This document shows positions 36,550 to 47,700 of a DNA stretch of 64,000 nucleotides, in pieces. The stretch lies in assembly GCF_047663525.1 (NCBI RefSeq), contig NC_092588.1, positions 139,492,501 to 139,556,500 on the forward strand. The letters run 5' to 3'. The stretch comes from Anas platyrhynchos. Taxonomy: Eukaryota > Chordata > Aves > Anseriformes > Anatidae. A program made the translations under genes and the position numbers. The stretch's first letter is position 1; every line of letters begins with the position of its first letter. Below the pieces are notes generated by a model that did not search any database, was not told the DNA's origin, and saw only the letters and a program-made list of their open reading frames with translations.

Positions 36550-36714
36550 CGTTTCCCCAAGTTCTCAGAATTACCTTTCAGGGTAAAAGCAGGTCGGATC
36601 AATTCAAGCCGAATCGTTTCCTAGGGACACGAGCACTTGTCTGGCTGCCTCTGGATGTTTTTTTAACTGCGGGTCGCTGTGACCAAGGTGTGCGCCAGCG
36701 GGAGCGGGGCTCTT

Positions 36715-36731
36715 CCCGCTAGAGGGCACAG
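36715..36731 (+). promoter_or_regulatory. CTCF-like site in PLXDC2 intron 1
   Basis: CCCGCTAGAGGGCACAG closely fits the CTCF core (CC-N-C-N-AG-R-GGGC-R-C type). It lies in a small GC-rich block (36590-36790) within AT-rich intron, 2.6 kb after the PLXDC2 start codon. Binding is inferred from the motif. Confidence 0.5.
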
Positions 36732-37489
36732 CGGCTGCTTCACCCTCCCCTGCGCCTGGTCAGAGCTGCCCTTGCTGACGAAAACGCTATAAATCAAGAG
36801 TGAAGATTATTAAACGTTAGATTTGTGTTTCGTGTGTGTTTTACACTGCCAAAGCTGCATGTGACATGAATTCAGTGAGCTGAAGCAGATGCTCTTTCGA
36901 AAGCTTGCACAACAATTAAGGCTCCCAGTTAAGGGAGGGCTCGCTGCTTGTTGAAATGCTGCCACAATAAGCCTTGAAGATGTTATATTCTTTAGCAAAC
37001 ACCATCAGTCAGAATTAGGGGACTGTCGTAATTTCTCTTCTGTCAAAGCATATTCCAGAATTCTGGTAAAATTTATATTCATTGGACTACTTCTGTCTCC
37101 AAGCATCACCATTCAATGAGGGGTAGAATTGTTTTCATGGGATAAACCACTGTTAGACAGTATTCATTTAGCATTTATCTACAAAAATAGTCACATTTTT
37201 CTATTGCCTGAGGTTTACTCTCTCTCAAAAAAAAAAAATGGTTACACGTTATGGCCTTCATCTTTAATCTTAAAAGTATAAAGCAAATTATGACTTTAGT
37301 CAACACATGTCAGATATTATTTTCTCTTTGCATTCAAAATTACATTGTTGTTCCGTACATATCAGGTCAAAGGGGAAACAATCAGATTGAAGAATCCCAT
37401 TGACATTTATGAGCACATTCTCTTTGCATATCTCATGTATTTTTTCTAAGAATTCCCTCCAAGAAGTCATCTCTTAACTTTCAACATGG

Positions 37490-37527
37490 CTTTTCCTTTT
37501 TTTTTTTTTTTTCTCTCTCTCTCTCCA
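37490..37527. repeat. T-run with (CT)n
   Basis: About 16 T followed by CTCTCTCTCTCTCC, a pyrimidine tract on the plus strand. Confidence 0.8.
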
Positions 37528-39250
37528 CTCTTAGCCATTGTCATTTCTTCTGAACGGGTGTTTTGAAGTATTACTAGTAAACAGCAGGTAAAATAAGGTT
37601 GACTTAAGTATTAAAGACATTTTCATAGAAATTCATTTCCACAGATTTAGAGTAAGATCAATAGTCAATAGTTCACTGAAGGTTTAAAAATCCCATTGGG
37701 AAAACAATGTTTCTGTTCAGTTGTAAATATTCCTTGTTAGAGTTTTCATCCTCACACACGCACTTAAAACCCAGCTAACACTTGACTCTGATGTTAGCTT
37801 TTTTCTGACACTTAAATAGGAGCTGATTATAAATAACAAGAAAATCAGCTTCCTACATTGTAAACATGTAGGAAATAAGGAAAAGATCTTTCTATTTGGA
37901 AAAGTTATTTTATTATGTGCAAAAATGTATTAGCAACACATAATGGCCATTTAAAGCAAAATGCAGGGACAACATCTAATGCCTTGCTGAATACCAGACT
38001 TCTGAAAAAACAGTTTACTGGAGGTGCTTCATGTAGGACGAGAATCCTGAAGCCATGAAAGAAACAGATGAGGGAATTCATAATGACAGGTAATGAGAGA
38101 GACCCACTGAGAAAAATAGTCACAGACCTATGGTGAGTTAGCATATTCATTAAGTTTATTTTATTTTTTCCTGTTTTGTTTTGGCACACTTCCAGTGGAG
38201 CAGGGTTGCTGTTTCCTGTATCTCCACAGATCTCAGGAGATCGAGGTTTGGGCCTGGAGCTCATTTCCTGCGGCACTGTAAGATATTGTACAGTGACGCC
38301 CCAAAAGCTGCTTTGCTTTGAATTATGATTTAAAAAAAAAAATATCTGAATCCCATTGGTTTTCTCCATAAAGCAAATGAAAAACTTCTTATTTAAATAA
38401 ATAAATAAAAAGCTTAATTTTTTGAGTCTGTTCTTGACAAAAGTCAGTGCGGTTTTATTGGATTCTGAAGTACTGAGCAGCTTTGCTCTTTGTAGCATTG
38501 AAAGCACTGGCAAAAGAAAATTATAGCAGCCCTGGTTTCAAAACCAATTAAGGCTACAGGGTCTTTGGCTACAGGTGTAACTAGTATGAGTGTATTTTGA
38601 ATTCCCCGTGTGGTTTGTGCTTCCTAATGAAAATGAATACCAAAGCAATTTAAGAAGGCAGTAGTTAAGATAAGCCTGTGCTGGGGCTTTACTCTGCTGT
38701 ACAGAGTGAAGTGAACAAAAGGTAATTTGACAGGACCATCTCTCATCTAGTATGAGGAAATGTTGTACACTTGCCAGCAGTGTGAAATTAAATCCAATTA
38801 TTACATTTGAGGGCCGAGCTGGGAGTGTTAATGTGGTACAATTGGCAGATAGCATATTTACTAAACTAGTGAATTACATAATCACAGCAAGAACTAGAAG
38901 AACCCGGGAGATTACTTTCCATGGAGAACTATGTTGAGAAGCCATACTAAGTACATGTGCGTTTTGTTTTTGTTTGTGGCTTATGACAAATGAGCCTAAA
39001 ACATTGTTGTGAGGTAATGTTTGGGAATGCTGGGTGCTGCGTTTCATCATGGAACATTTCCTCCTCTTTTTTTCCTCATCCAACAAATAAACAGAGCTTC
39101 AATTAGCTTTCTTTGCTGTCAACATTGGTCAATTAGTTGTACTAAGTGTCCTTATAAATTCTGGGTTTGAAAGAGCTTGTGTAATATTTTCATCTCCCTG
39201 AACCAAATGTCAGTGTGTAGGCATGTTTTTTCAAGAAGGATCTGGCCCAA

Positions 39251-39305
39251 CTTTTTTTTTTTAATTATTATTATTATTATTATTTATTATTATTATTATT
39301 TATTC
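39251..39305. repeat. (ATT)n microsatellite
   Basis: A T-run leads into ATT trinucleotides with two ATTT interruptions. Confidence 0.88.
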
Positions 39306-39574
39306 TGATAGAAGCAAATGGAGCTAGTTCTTAGACCAGATCCAGGGTCAGCCTTGACACTTGACTTGAACACAGAGTTTTAAAAGTAGTAAACATCACG
39401 TTGGGATGTAACGAGAAATGTAAAGATAAATATGAAAATAGATAGAAAACAGAGTGATGCATCTGCTCTATTCGTCAGTCATAAAATCCCAACAGGAATA
39501 TTCTCTTCAGTTCCAGGCATTTCACTTTAAGAAATATGAGGACTAATTGGAATGTCATATGAAGAAAAAAAATG

Positions 39575-39890
39575 AAAGAACAGTTAGAGAGGATGAACGG
39601 AAGAGGTAACATGATAACAACCATCAAGCATACAAAAAGCTTCTGCAGTCAAGGGAATAACTTGTTCTCAACAAGAAATAATGAATTAAATTGCTACACA
39701 GTGGACTTCCAAACGTTAAGGCTATGGGAGTAAATTATCTCTTAGTAGTCGTCATCACTGAAACAGGTTAGATGAGCATATGTTTGAAATGTCATTCTGT
39801 ACAGAAAGGCAGCTGTTCCTGCCTTGGAGCAAATGGCTGGATGATTTGACCTTCCAAGGTCTCACCTAGCTATCTTGAATCATTCTGTGT
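39575..39890 (+). mobile_element. Ancient CR1-type LINE fragment, 3' end
   Basis: The sequence follows the order of old reptile/bird CR1 ends: GAGGTAACATGATAACAACC, ATCAAGCATACAAAAAGCTT, a TGGACTTCC block, AACAGGTTAGATGAGCATATG, then TGGATGATTTGACCTTCCAA followed by GGTCTCACCTAGCT and a final ATTCTGTG unit. No reading frame survives. It is much more diverged than the other CR1 copies here and would predate the avian radiation if the match is right. Confidence 0.6.
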
Positions 39891-41502
39891 GGGTAGCTTT
39901 AAGTATACAAGAGTTCACCTTGAACTCAGCAGCTAGATAAAATACAAGAATGAATTCAAGTGCTCTCTTAGCTTGAGGCCTCTGTCCCTCATTTGTCAAT
40001 GATATATGTGGCTTTAATGTGATTTTAACATATACTTTCTGTGGCTGTAGACAAGGAAAGATATTTTAAATGCTGCTTCATAAAGTTGTCACATTGTAAA
40101 ATAAAGCTTTTAAATGAGGTTGTATTCTTGATTTTAGCACTTAACTTTTAATATTAACACTACATATGTTCTGTTATAAACAGATTTTTTATTATTTTAT
40201 TCTTTAGATATTTTCACAGTGACATTTTTGGACTTTAACCACATGTTACTTGTCCCATGTCTCTTTATTTAGTAAGAAATCCTTGCCTTGAACAGGAAAA
40301 GTTCCACAAATGGAACCACAAATCTTTCCATTTAACCAATCTTCGGTAATGTTTCAAGTGTATGGTGTTTCCCGATGGGTGCTAGGAGCTCTGCTCCTTT
40401 TCTTTAGAGATGTAACTGAACTGTGCCAAAGGGCTACTAGGCTGATCATAAAAGGCAAGTATCATCCATCGTAACTTTAGTCTTTTCTTGAAGTGTTAAA
40501 GAGGGGGAGTTCGGCATTAGGAAGGTTCTTCTTTTAACGAGTCAGCAATTTAACCAGAAATATATTGGAGAATTTTATATTGGCTTCCGTAGAAAATTGA
40601 TAGCTGGGACTCAAGCTGCTTTGGAGGCTAGCGTGAATCTTCATTAATATAGTTGCTCTGTGACATTTCCCAGCTGCATGTTTCTGATTTTGTGTGTGGG
40701 TGTATGTGACTCTCCTTTTGAATTTGTAAGCCAGACAATATGTATTTGCAATTTAGCCTCACTCACCCTGAGATATAAGCCCAAGGCCCTCTGTTAGGAA
40801 TCTTTTAATGGCACAACTTTTTTAAGAGTTTCTAGGCTCTTCTCTCCCTCCTTTACCCTCCAGTTGCCCTTTCTGTCTTCTTCAGAAATTATTCCCCCCA
40901 CCCTTGCAGTGTTTCAGTAGTTCATGTGACCATGCTGTAGGGCAGATGTATCAGATCAGCTCTCATTAGGAAAGAAATAATATATATTAACATTTTGGAA
41001 GGTAGGGGAAGCATCCTTCAATTTCTGTTGTGGAAAGATTTTGAAACAGGCTCACCTGTGCTAAACCTGGCTCCTTGAACAGTATAGACACTCCTAGGAA
41101 ATGATGAGGCAGACAGAAACCTCCAAATTTAAGCCTACTGGGAGTTCTGTCTAAATGCCGTTTTATTGCATTGTATAAAGACTTATTTGCTGTCTGCTTC
41201 ACCTTGGTGATTGCACCAAGGACCGTGGTGCTAATATCCTACAGTCCTGAGGACACTGCTACTGTCATGTTTCCTATTCATTCATCATATGCAACATAGA
41301 TTCCCCAAGCAGATGAATTAGCCAGTTCCCTGTTTCTACCTCTACAAAGTGTTATGCTTAGACAAAGAACAAATAGATACAAACACAAAGACATATTTAA
41401 CACATCTTCATAGGTAACAGATTGAAGAGATCTAAATGTCATGAAAAAAGAGGATAAAATGATGAGGAGAATGAAAGCAATAATTTTAAAACTCTGAACA
41501 TT

Positions 41503-42868
41503 ATCACAGAATTACAGAATTTCTAGGTTGGAAGAGACCTCAAGATCATCGAGTCCAACCTCTGACCTAACACTAACAGTCCCCACTAAACCATATCCCT
41601 AAGCTCTATATCTAAACGTCTGTTAAAGACCTCCAGGGATGGTGACTCTACCACTTCCCTAGACAGCCCGTTCCAATGCCTAACAACCCTTTCGGTAAAG
41701 AAGTTCTTCCTAACATCGAACCTAAAACTCCCCTGGCGCAACTTAAGCCCATTCCCCCTCATTCTGTCACCAGGCACGTGGGAGAACAGACCAACCCCCA
41801 CCTCACTACAGCCTCCTTTGAGGTACCTGTAGAGAGCAATAAGGTCGCCTCTGAGCCTCCTTTTCTCCAGGCTGAACAAGCCCAGCTCCCTCAGCCGCTC
41901 CTTGTAGGACTTGTTCTCCAGGCCCCTCACCAGCTTCGTCGCCCTTCTCTGGACCCGCTCAAGCACCTCGATGTCCTTCTTGTAGCGAGGGGCCCAAAAC
42001 TGAACACAGTACTCGAGGTGCAGCCTCACTAGAGCCGAGTACAGGGGGACGATCACTTCCTTAGCCCTGCTGGCCACACTGTTTCTTATGCAAGCCAGGA
42101 TGCTGTTGGCCTTCTTGGCCACCTGAGCACACTGCTGGCTCATATACAGCCGACTATCAACCATCACTCCCAGGTCCTTCTCTGCCAGGCAGCTCTCCAA
42201 CCACTCATCTCCCAGCCTGTAGTGCTGCTTGGGGTTATTGCATCCCAGGTGCAGGACCTGACACTTGGACTTGTTGAACTTCATGCAGTTGACCTCAGCC
42301 CATCGGTGCAGCCTATCCAGATCCTCCTGCAGAGCCTTCCTACCCTCAAGCAGATTGACGCACGCACCTAGCTTGGTGTCATCTGCAAACTTACTGTGGG
42401 TGCACTCAATGCCCTCATCCAGATCATCGATGAAGATATTAAAGAGGACCGGCCTCAGCACCGAGCCCTGGGGAACGCCACTAGTGACCGGGCTCCAACT
42501 GGACTTGACTCCATTTATCACGACTCTTTGGGCCCGGCTATCCAGCCAGTTTCTAACCCAACGAAGCATGTGCCAGTCCAAGCCAAGAGCAGCCAGTTTC
42601 TTGAGGAGAATGCTGTGGGAAACGGTGTCGAAAGCCTTGCTGAAGTCAAGGTAGACCACATCCACAGCCTTTCCCTCATCCACCCAGCGCGTCACTTTGT
42701 CATAGAAGGAGATCAGGTTCGTCAAGCAGGACCTGCCTTTCATAAACCCATGTTGACTGAGCCTGATCGCCTGCTTGCCCTGCAAGTGCCACGTGATGAC
42801 TCTCAAGATAATCTGCTCCATGAGCTTCCCTGGCACTGAGGTCAAACTGACAGGCCTATAGTTCTCCA
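41503..42868 (-). mobile_element. Young CR1 LINE with open RT frame, in PLXDC2 intron 1
   Basis: A 5'-truncated CR1 on the minus strand, with ATTCTGTG-type tail at its 3' end (41503-41521), a 3'UTR ending in CCAACCTAGAAATTCTG, and a single uninterrupted ORF2 3' part. It is a near-copy of the 15785-17104 element in the opposite orientation and 137 bases longer at the protein-coding 5' side, reaching [20 protein letters not shown]. It lies antisense to PLXDC2. Confidence 0.95.
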
Positions 42869-42869
42869 A
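41586..42869 (-). pseudogene. CR1 ORF2 3' part, uninterrupted 427-codon RT frame
   Basis: The frame begins near the 5' truncation, at a TTG rather than an ATG. It holds [20 protein letters not shown] at residues 2-21 (early RT block), [14 protein letters not shown] at 39-52, the catalytic [19 protein letters not shown] near 73-91, [21 protein letters not shown] near 130-150, FADDTKLG near 161-168 (catalytic Asp pair), and the thumb and C-terminal region ending [11 protein letters not shown]. There is no stop or frameshift, unusual for a CR1 fragment and a sign of recent insertion. The endonuclease domain and ORF1 are absent and no promoter is included, so it is a dead-on-arrival copy. Confidence 0.88.
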
Positions 42870-43186
42870 TTGTAAATCTTTTCAGAACAGGATAAAGTCC
42901 TGGAAAAGTAAATACCTGACTTCTTTTTAATACTAATAGGCATTGTATTAATTTAGTCAAAAAATGTTCAAGAAAGCAATTTGAAGTTGGAAAATTATTT
43001 CAAAGTTGACATGTTTCTGTCAAATACTTCAGTTGGGAAGTGTCAAAACAAGTAATTTTGAGTTTCTTGTTTTGATGATGACAAAATGCCACACTTCAAA
43101 TTTTCCACTTTGACTTTGATGAAAATGATTGTATTAGAAGGCATATTTGAAGCATAATTGAAAAGCACTTTTGTTTGGAGTTTTCC

Positions 43187-43192
<6 letters not shown>

Positions 43193-43221
<29 letters not shown>

Positions 43222-43302
43222 TACATATATATTTGTATATATATGTAATATATGTATAATATAATATATGTATATATGTATATATATACATATATTACAT
43301 GT
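43193..43302. repeat. (GT)n/(AT)n microsatellite with long self-complementary arms
   Basis: GTGTGTGT leads into about 28 bases of perfect AT alternation, followed by TACATATAT- and ATGTATAT-type variants that are complementary to each other. Confidence 0.9.
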
Positions 43303-44470
43303 ATATTTCCCTTCATATCCTACAGCAATCATTGACCTTTTATTTTTTATCAGAACAAGATGAGAATTTTGACGTAGGGTGAGAAATGAACTTTCTAGTC
43401 ATCCCTAAGTTTAACTTCCCATTGATGAAAATTTGGCCACGTACTCTAGGCCCTTTAAGAACAGACCATTTAATTTTGTAGAAACTTTGTTATTTTTTGA
43501 TGTCAGGAAAAGGGAAAATGGCTAAAAACAAAACCAAAACAGTGGTCTATCATGCGGTTAGTGGACTTTTCACTTGATAACATATTTCTAATTCAGGTTG
43601 CTTTTTTGGTTAGTACGATATTCATGAGGCAACTAAATTAAAAGACAGCACATTTTCCAGATTGCAGTTGATGTAAAGATAATAGATTTATGGTTTATTT
43701 TTAACGAAGGTGTTTATGGACTAGCAGTTTAGCATTTGGTGTATTACAGAAACCTGACCCTAATACCAACACAATTCAACACATTTTTTTAATTGTTCCT
43801 ATTTAAACATATATATAGTGATCTAGGCTGTAGTCTGAAACAAAGAAAATAGATAGGGTGAATCACCATTATAGATTACCATCAATTCTGGTTTCCAGTT
43901 ACTTTTTATTTTTTTTTTCCCAGCTGTTATTGGTTTGCTTTAAAAATAGTTGTACTTTTTATGAAGAAAGTCTATGTTATGCAATACTTCTTAGCTAAAG
44001 CTTGCGTAATTTGCATAATAAATAATTTCAGTGTGTAGCTGGAAGTACAGGACTTCTCGTGTTTGCATTCAAACAAGGAAAAAGAAAGGGATCTTTCCCA
44101 AATTAAGCATAAAGCTAAGTAAAAACATAATAACTTCCAGTTTTGCTAATATTAATATATCTAATCTTCCTAATACTTATTGTTTCACTGTACATACCAC
44201 AAGTTTTTGGAGGCATTTACATCTTTCTAATGAACAAATAAAATAACAATAATAGTAAGTCATTTTAACAATTTACTGCCTAGGACTGCATAGCTTGAAG
44301 AAACCACCTAGGTCATCAGGTCTTTCCCTGGGATGAAAGGTGTTTGTGTTCTGGATGTCTGGACCAGACCCTCAATTTCACATGCCCCCATGCACTGTGT
44401 GTCATCAGTAATTCTCTTCCCAGTGCCCCATAACAATTTTTAGGCACACAGTGAAACAGCAGCAGCCATA

Positions 44471-44497
44471 GTTGTCTACTGTGCCACAGTAGACAAC
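44471..44497. repeat. Perfect 12-bp inverted repeat, 3-base loop
   Basis: GTTGTCTACTGT pairs with ACAGTAGACAAC around GCC. Further partial copies of the arm (GTTGACAACAGTCTAC) follow at about 44505-44520. Confidence 0.9.
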
Positions 44498-44600
44498 GGC
44501 CCAAGTTGACAACAGTCTACATTTCTACAATAACAAAGAATGTTCAATTTTAGTATGCCTCATTTGAAAGCTTGTATTTTTTTACCTGTTTTTGCTTGGC

Positions 44601-44745
44601 GTTTGTTTGTTTGTTTGTTTTTATTTTTGATTGTAGGTTGTAGATTGTATTTTTGTTTGTTGGCTGTGTTTTTTTTTTTGTTTGGTTGTTTATTTATTTA
44701 TTTATTTATTTTTATTTTTTATTTTTTATTTCTACTTATTTTTAG
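44601..44745. repeat. T-rich (GTTT)n and (ATTT)n tract
   Basis: GTTT units at 44601-44624, then T-rich sequence, then ATTT/TTTTTATTT repeats at about 44690-44745. The 101-codon open frame here (44540-44845) is an artefact of T-rich Phe/Leu codons. Confidence 0.85.
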
Positions 44746-47700
44746 TTTTTTCAGCCTGTATTCTCCCCTACATGCTTGCTTGGACATTAATTACCAAGTT
44801 AAGATTGTTTTTGTTTTATTTCAGAGTCATTTTCTGAAAGCATAAATAACATGTAAAATGACTTTTCCTATACTACACTTGTCAGTTTAAATGGGGAAAA
44901 GGAACTACCATTACTTTTTGTCAGCCTTTTGAGCTAGTCATGTATCCTGATACCTGATAAAGGATGTAATGCTGAAAAAGTTTATATGCTGCCTCAGCTG
45001 AGATGCCTGAAGGTTAGCAGTTCTGCCACACCAGGGGCAAAGTTTGTACTTACTGTCTTTGATTTTTTTCTGGATATGAATTTGTGTTATTTCAGCTCGT
45101 TGGGGTAGTTTAAGTACTCCAGTTTTGCATATTACTACAAGCTTGAATCCAGCTTGGATTCCTCACTTTCTTTAGGTACTCTCTGAGGCTCAGCCCCAGA
45201 CTTTTGATTCCCATTGATTGTCAGCATGCAGTCTGTGCACTCTACTTCTCCACTGCTGTTTGTTGGTGACACTTGTCTTCCAGCTTCCTTAATTATTCCC
45301 ATAATCATCATAGCCATGTACTTTATATCCACTTAGTATCCTTATTCTTGGAAGACCTTGTAGAGGTAAGGTAAGCCTAATTTTACAAATAGGAAAGTGA
45401 TTTTGAAAAGGTGACAGCCTTGTCAAATAGAAAAATGTGTGATTCCTGTCGCAGAGTGCACAAGTTGCCTTTCTTTTTTTTTTCCTCCCATAGCCCAGTA
45501 ATCTTTCCAGCTTCCCCTTGGTGCACAAAATTCAAGGCTGTAATTTCTCTCCTAATTTTCATTCTTGAATTCCCATATATAAGCTTTTAAATCCTGCTCA
45601 GATCTTTATTCAAATTATCTGAGTCTATCTGGAAGAAAACCAACAAATAAAAAATAAAAAATACAGATTTGAGTTGACTAAGGGCTCCAATTAGTGCATG
45701 GACAGCAAGACTTACTTTGGGACTGCTGCAGATTTTGCCATTTCATATGTTCCTCTTCTCACTGAGGTTTGCAAAAGGAGACGGATGGATGTATCTCTCA
45801 GCTGTTTACACAACAGATCATAAGCTGCCACATTTTATAGTCTAATGTAATAAGATTATTTCCTAAACATGTGTGTCTGAAGGATAGACAAACATTGGGT
45901 GAGATTTCTGCTGGTTGGCATATTGACAGTTTGGAAGGATTATGTCCAAATCTTTTTGGTTTTGGTATTTAATTCTTGGATAAAAGAGAATGATGGTACT
46001 TAAAATGGTAAAATTATTTTTTCTGTTATTAAGCTTTAAGAATTGTTATTCAGTACTTATTCAGTAATTACTGAACAAGATTCAGTAATTACTATTCAGA
46101 ATAAAGATTTCCAAAGCAGTCAGTTTGTAGCACTCTTGACTGTGACTGTTTAAAAAGAGATTTTATTTTCCAGAATAATAAAGCCATCAGTGGAAAACAA
46201 ACAAGCAAACTACCAAAAATTAAAACAGCAGACTTTATGCTTTGGAGTAGGTGGTCTTGCAATCCCTAGGCTCCAGTTCTGCAAAACTTTTCTTATTTAG
46301 AACTGCACTTAAAAGCTTTGCTTAACAGTGACGTATGCAAGTGTTGCCCTGAAGATGGGCAGACTGAAAAAGATGTGGATGTTTAAGATTTCTGTCTGAT
46401 CTTGGACCCTGGGTTTAGTTGGCCCAGAAGTCCTGGTCTGTATGCAATAGTGACAATAAGATTTGTGGCATTGTTGCAGATCCTCAAAAAATTTATAGAG
46501 AGAAAGATCTTTGAGCCTGCAGATAAGATGGACTGCCATGTCCCCATACTGTTGTGGTGGGTAGCAGAAGACTACAGAGAGCAATTCATCCTCTGATGCA
46601 CGCATGTTGCATTCCTGTGTAAGAGGTGGATATTATGATTTATATATTTATTTTATGGTATACAAGACACATTTAGGAGATGCATGAAGTAAATATTCTC
46701 TTAGATTTTATGATCTGCCAGCAAGGGGCTGAAATGTGGCCTGAGCTTGAGAAGCAATAAGCGCACACGACTCACATCAAAGATAAGTGTAAACACTTAT
46801 TAGGTACTGCTTTTTGAATGCAAATTTATGGTCTATTGTTCTATTCTTTAACACAAACAAAATTGACATTAGCTTTGAGGGATGACCTAGAAGTGTTAAT
46901 GAATCACAGTTTTTTCCCTGGCAGACAAAAATGATGATCTGAAATTGAGGTCTTCAAGACAGGAGGCTATGTCCGGCTTTATCTGTACAAGTTTGCTGTT
47001 GTGAGTGTATGCTGTATGATAAAAGCAGTTCTTTTAGTTTTATCCTTGGCCCTCACATGCTTATATTTGAATTTCATTATTTTATCCCTATTCTGCTGTT
47101 TTATGTCATAGCTTAGTGGAGGTGAATACCAAGACAGCATTCCCACTGAAATTTAAAAGCTCTGGTGCCAGGACATTGTCAAGTGGTCAGTTATGTCTTT
47201 CAGTGGCACAATCAAGTTTTATTATTGTCATAAATCCACTGCAGTTTTAACTCCATCTCTTTAATTACCTGATAGTCTTTTGAGACTGACACTAGTATAG
47301 TTATGGGTCTTCTGTTTTCAAGAATCTGTTGTTTGGATGTTTAGGGCAAGGTTTGTTTGCTTTGTTGTGTGCTTTTTTCTTTTTTTTTTTTTTTATTTTA
47401 TTTCTTTTTAAGAAGAATTGAAATCTGTTTAGAGGTTTTTCATACTGAAGAAGACAAATAGAGAAAAGATATCAATTTACTATAAAAAAAAAAAAAAGTT
47501 GCTACCCTTGCGAATCTCAATTTGGCACAGCAATTAAAAATGTGACTGAAGTACATGCTTGAAGAGAAGTGCATATGTAAAGTCTTTGCTGAATTGAGTT
47601 GTGCTAGAAAAATTTGGTGGGTGTTAGTGAAATGCTTATAGCATTTTATATATATAATTTAATTTAGGAAAAAAAAAGAGGTTAAACTCTGCCCTCACAT

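Noticed and set aside
44540..44845. Membrane-like Phe/Leu-rich 101-codon frame
   Set aside because: It is encoded by (GTTT)n and (ATTT)n repeats. Hydrophobicity comes from T-rich codons.
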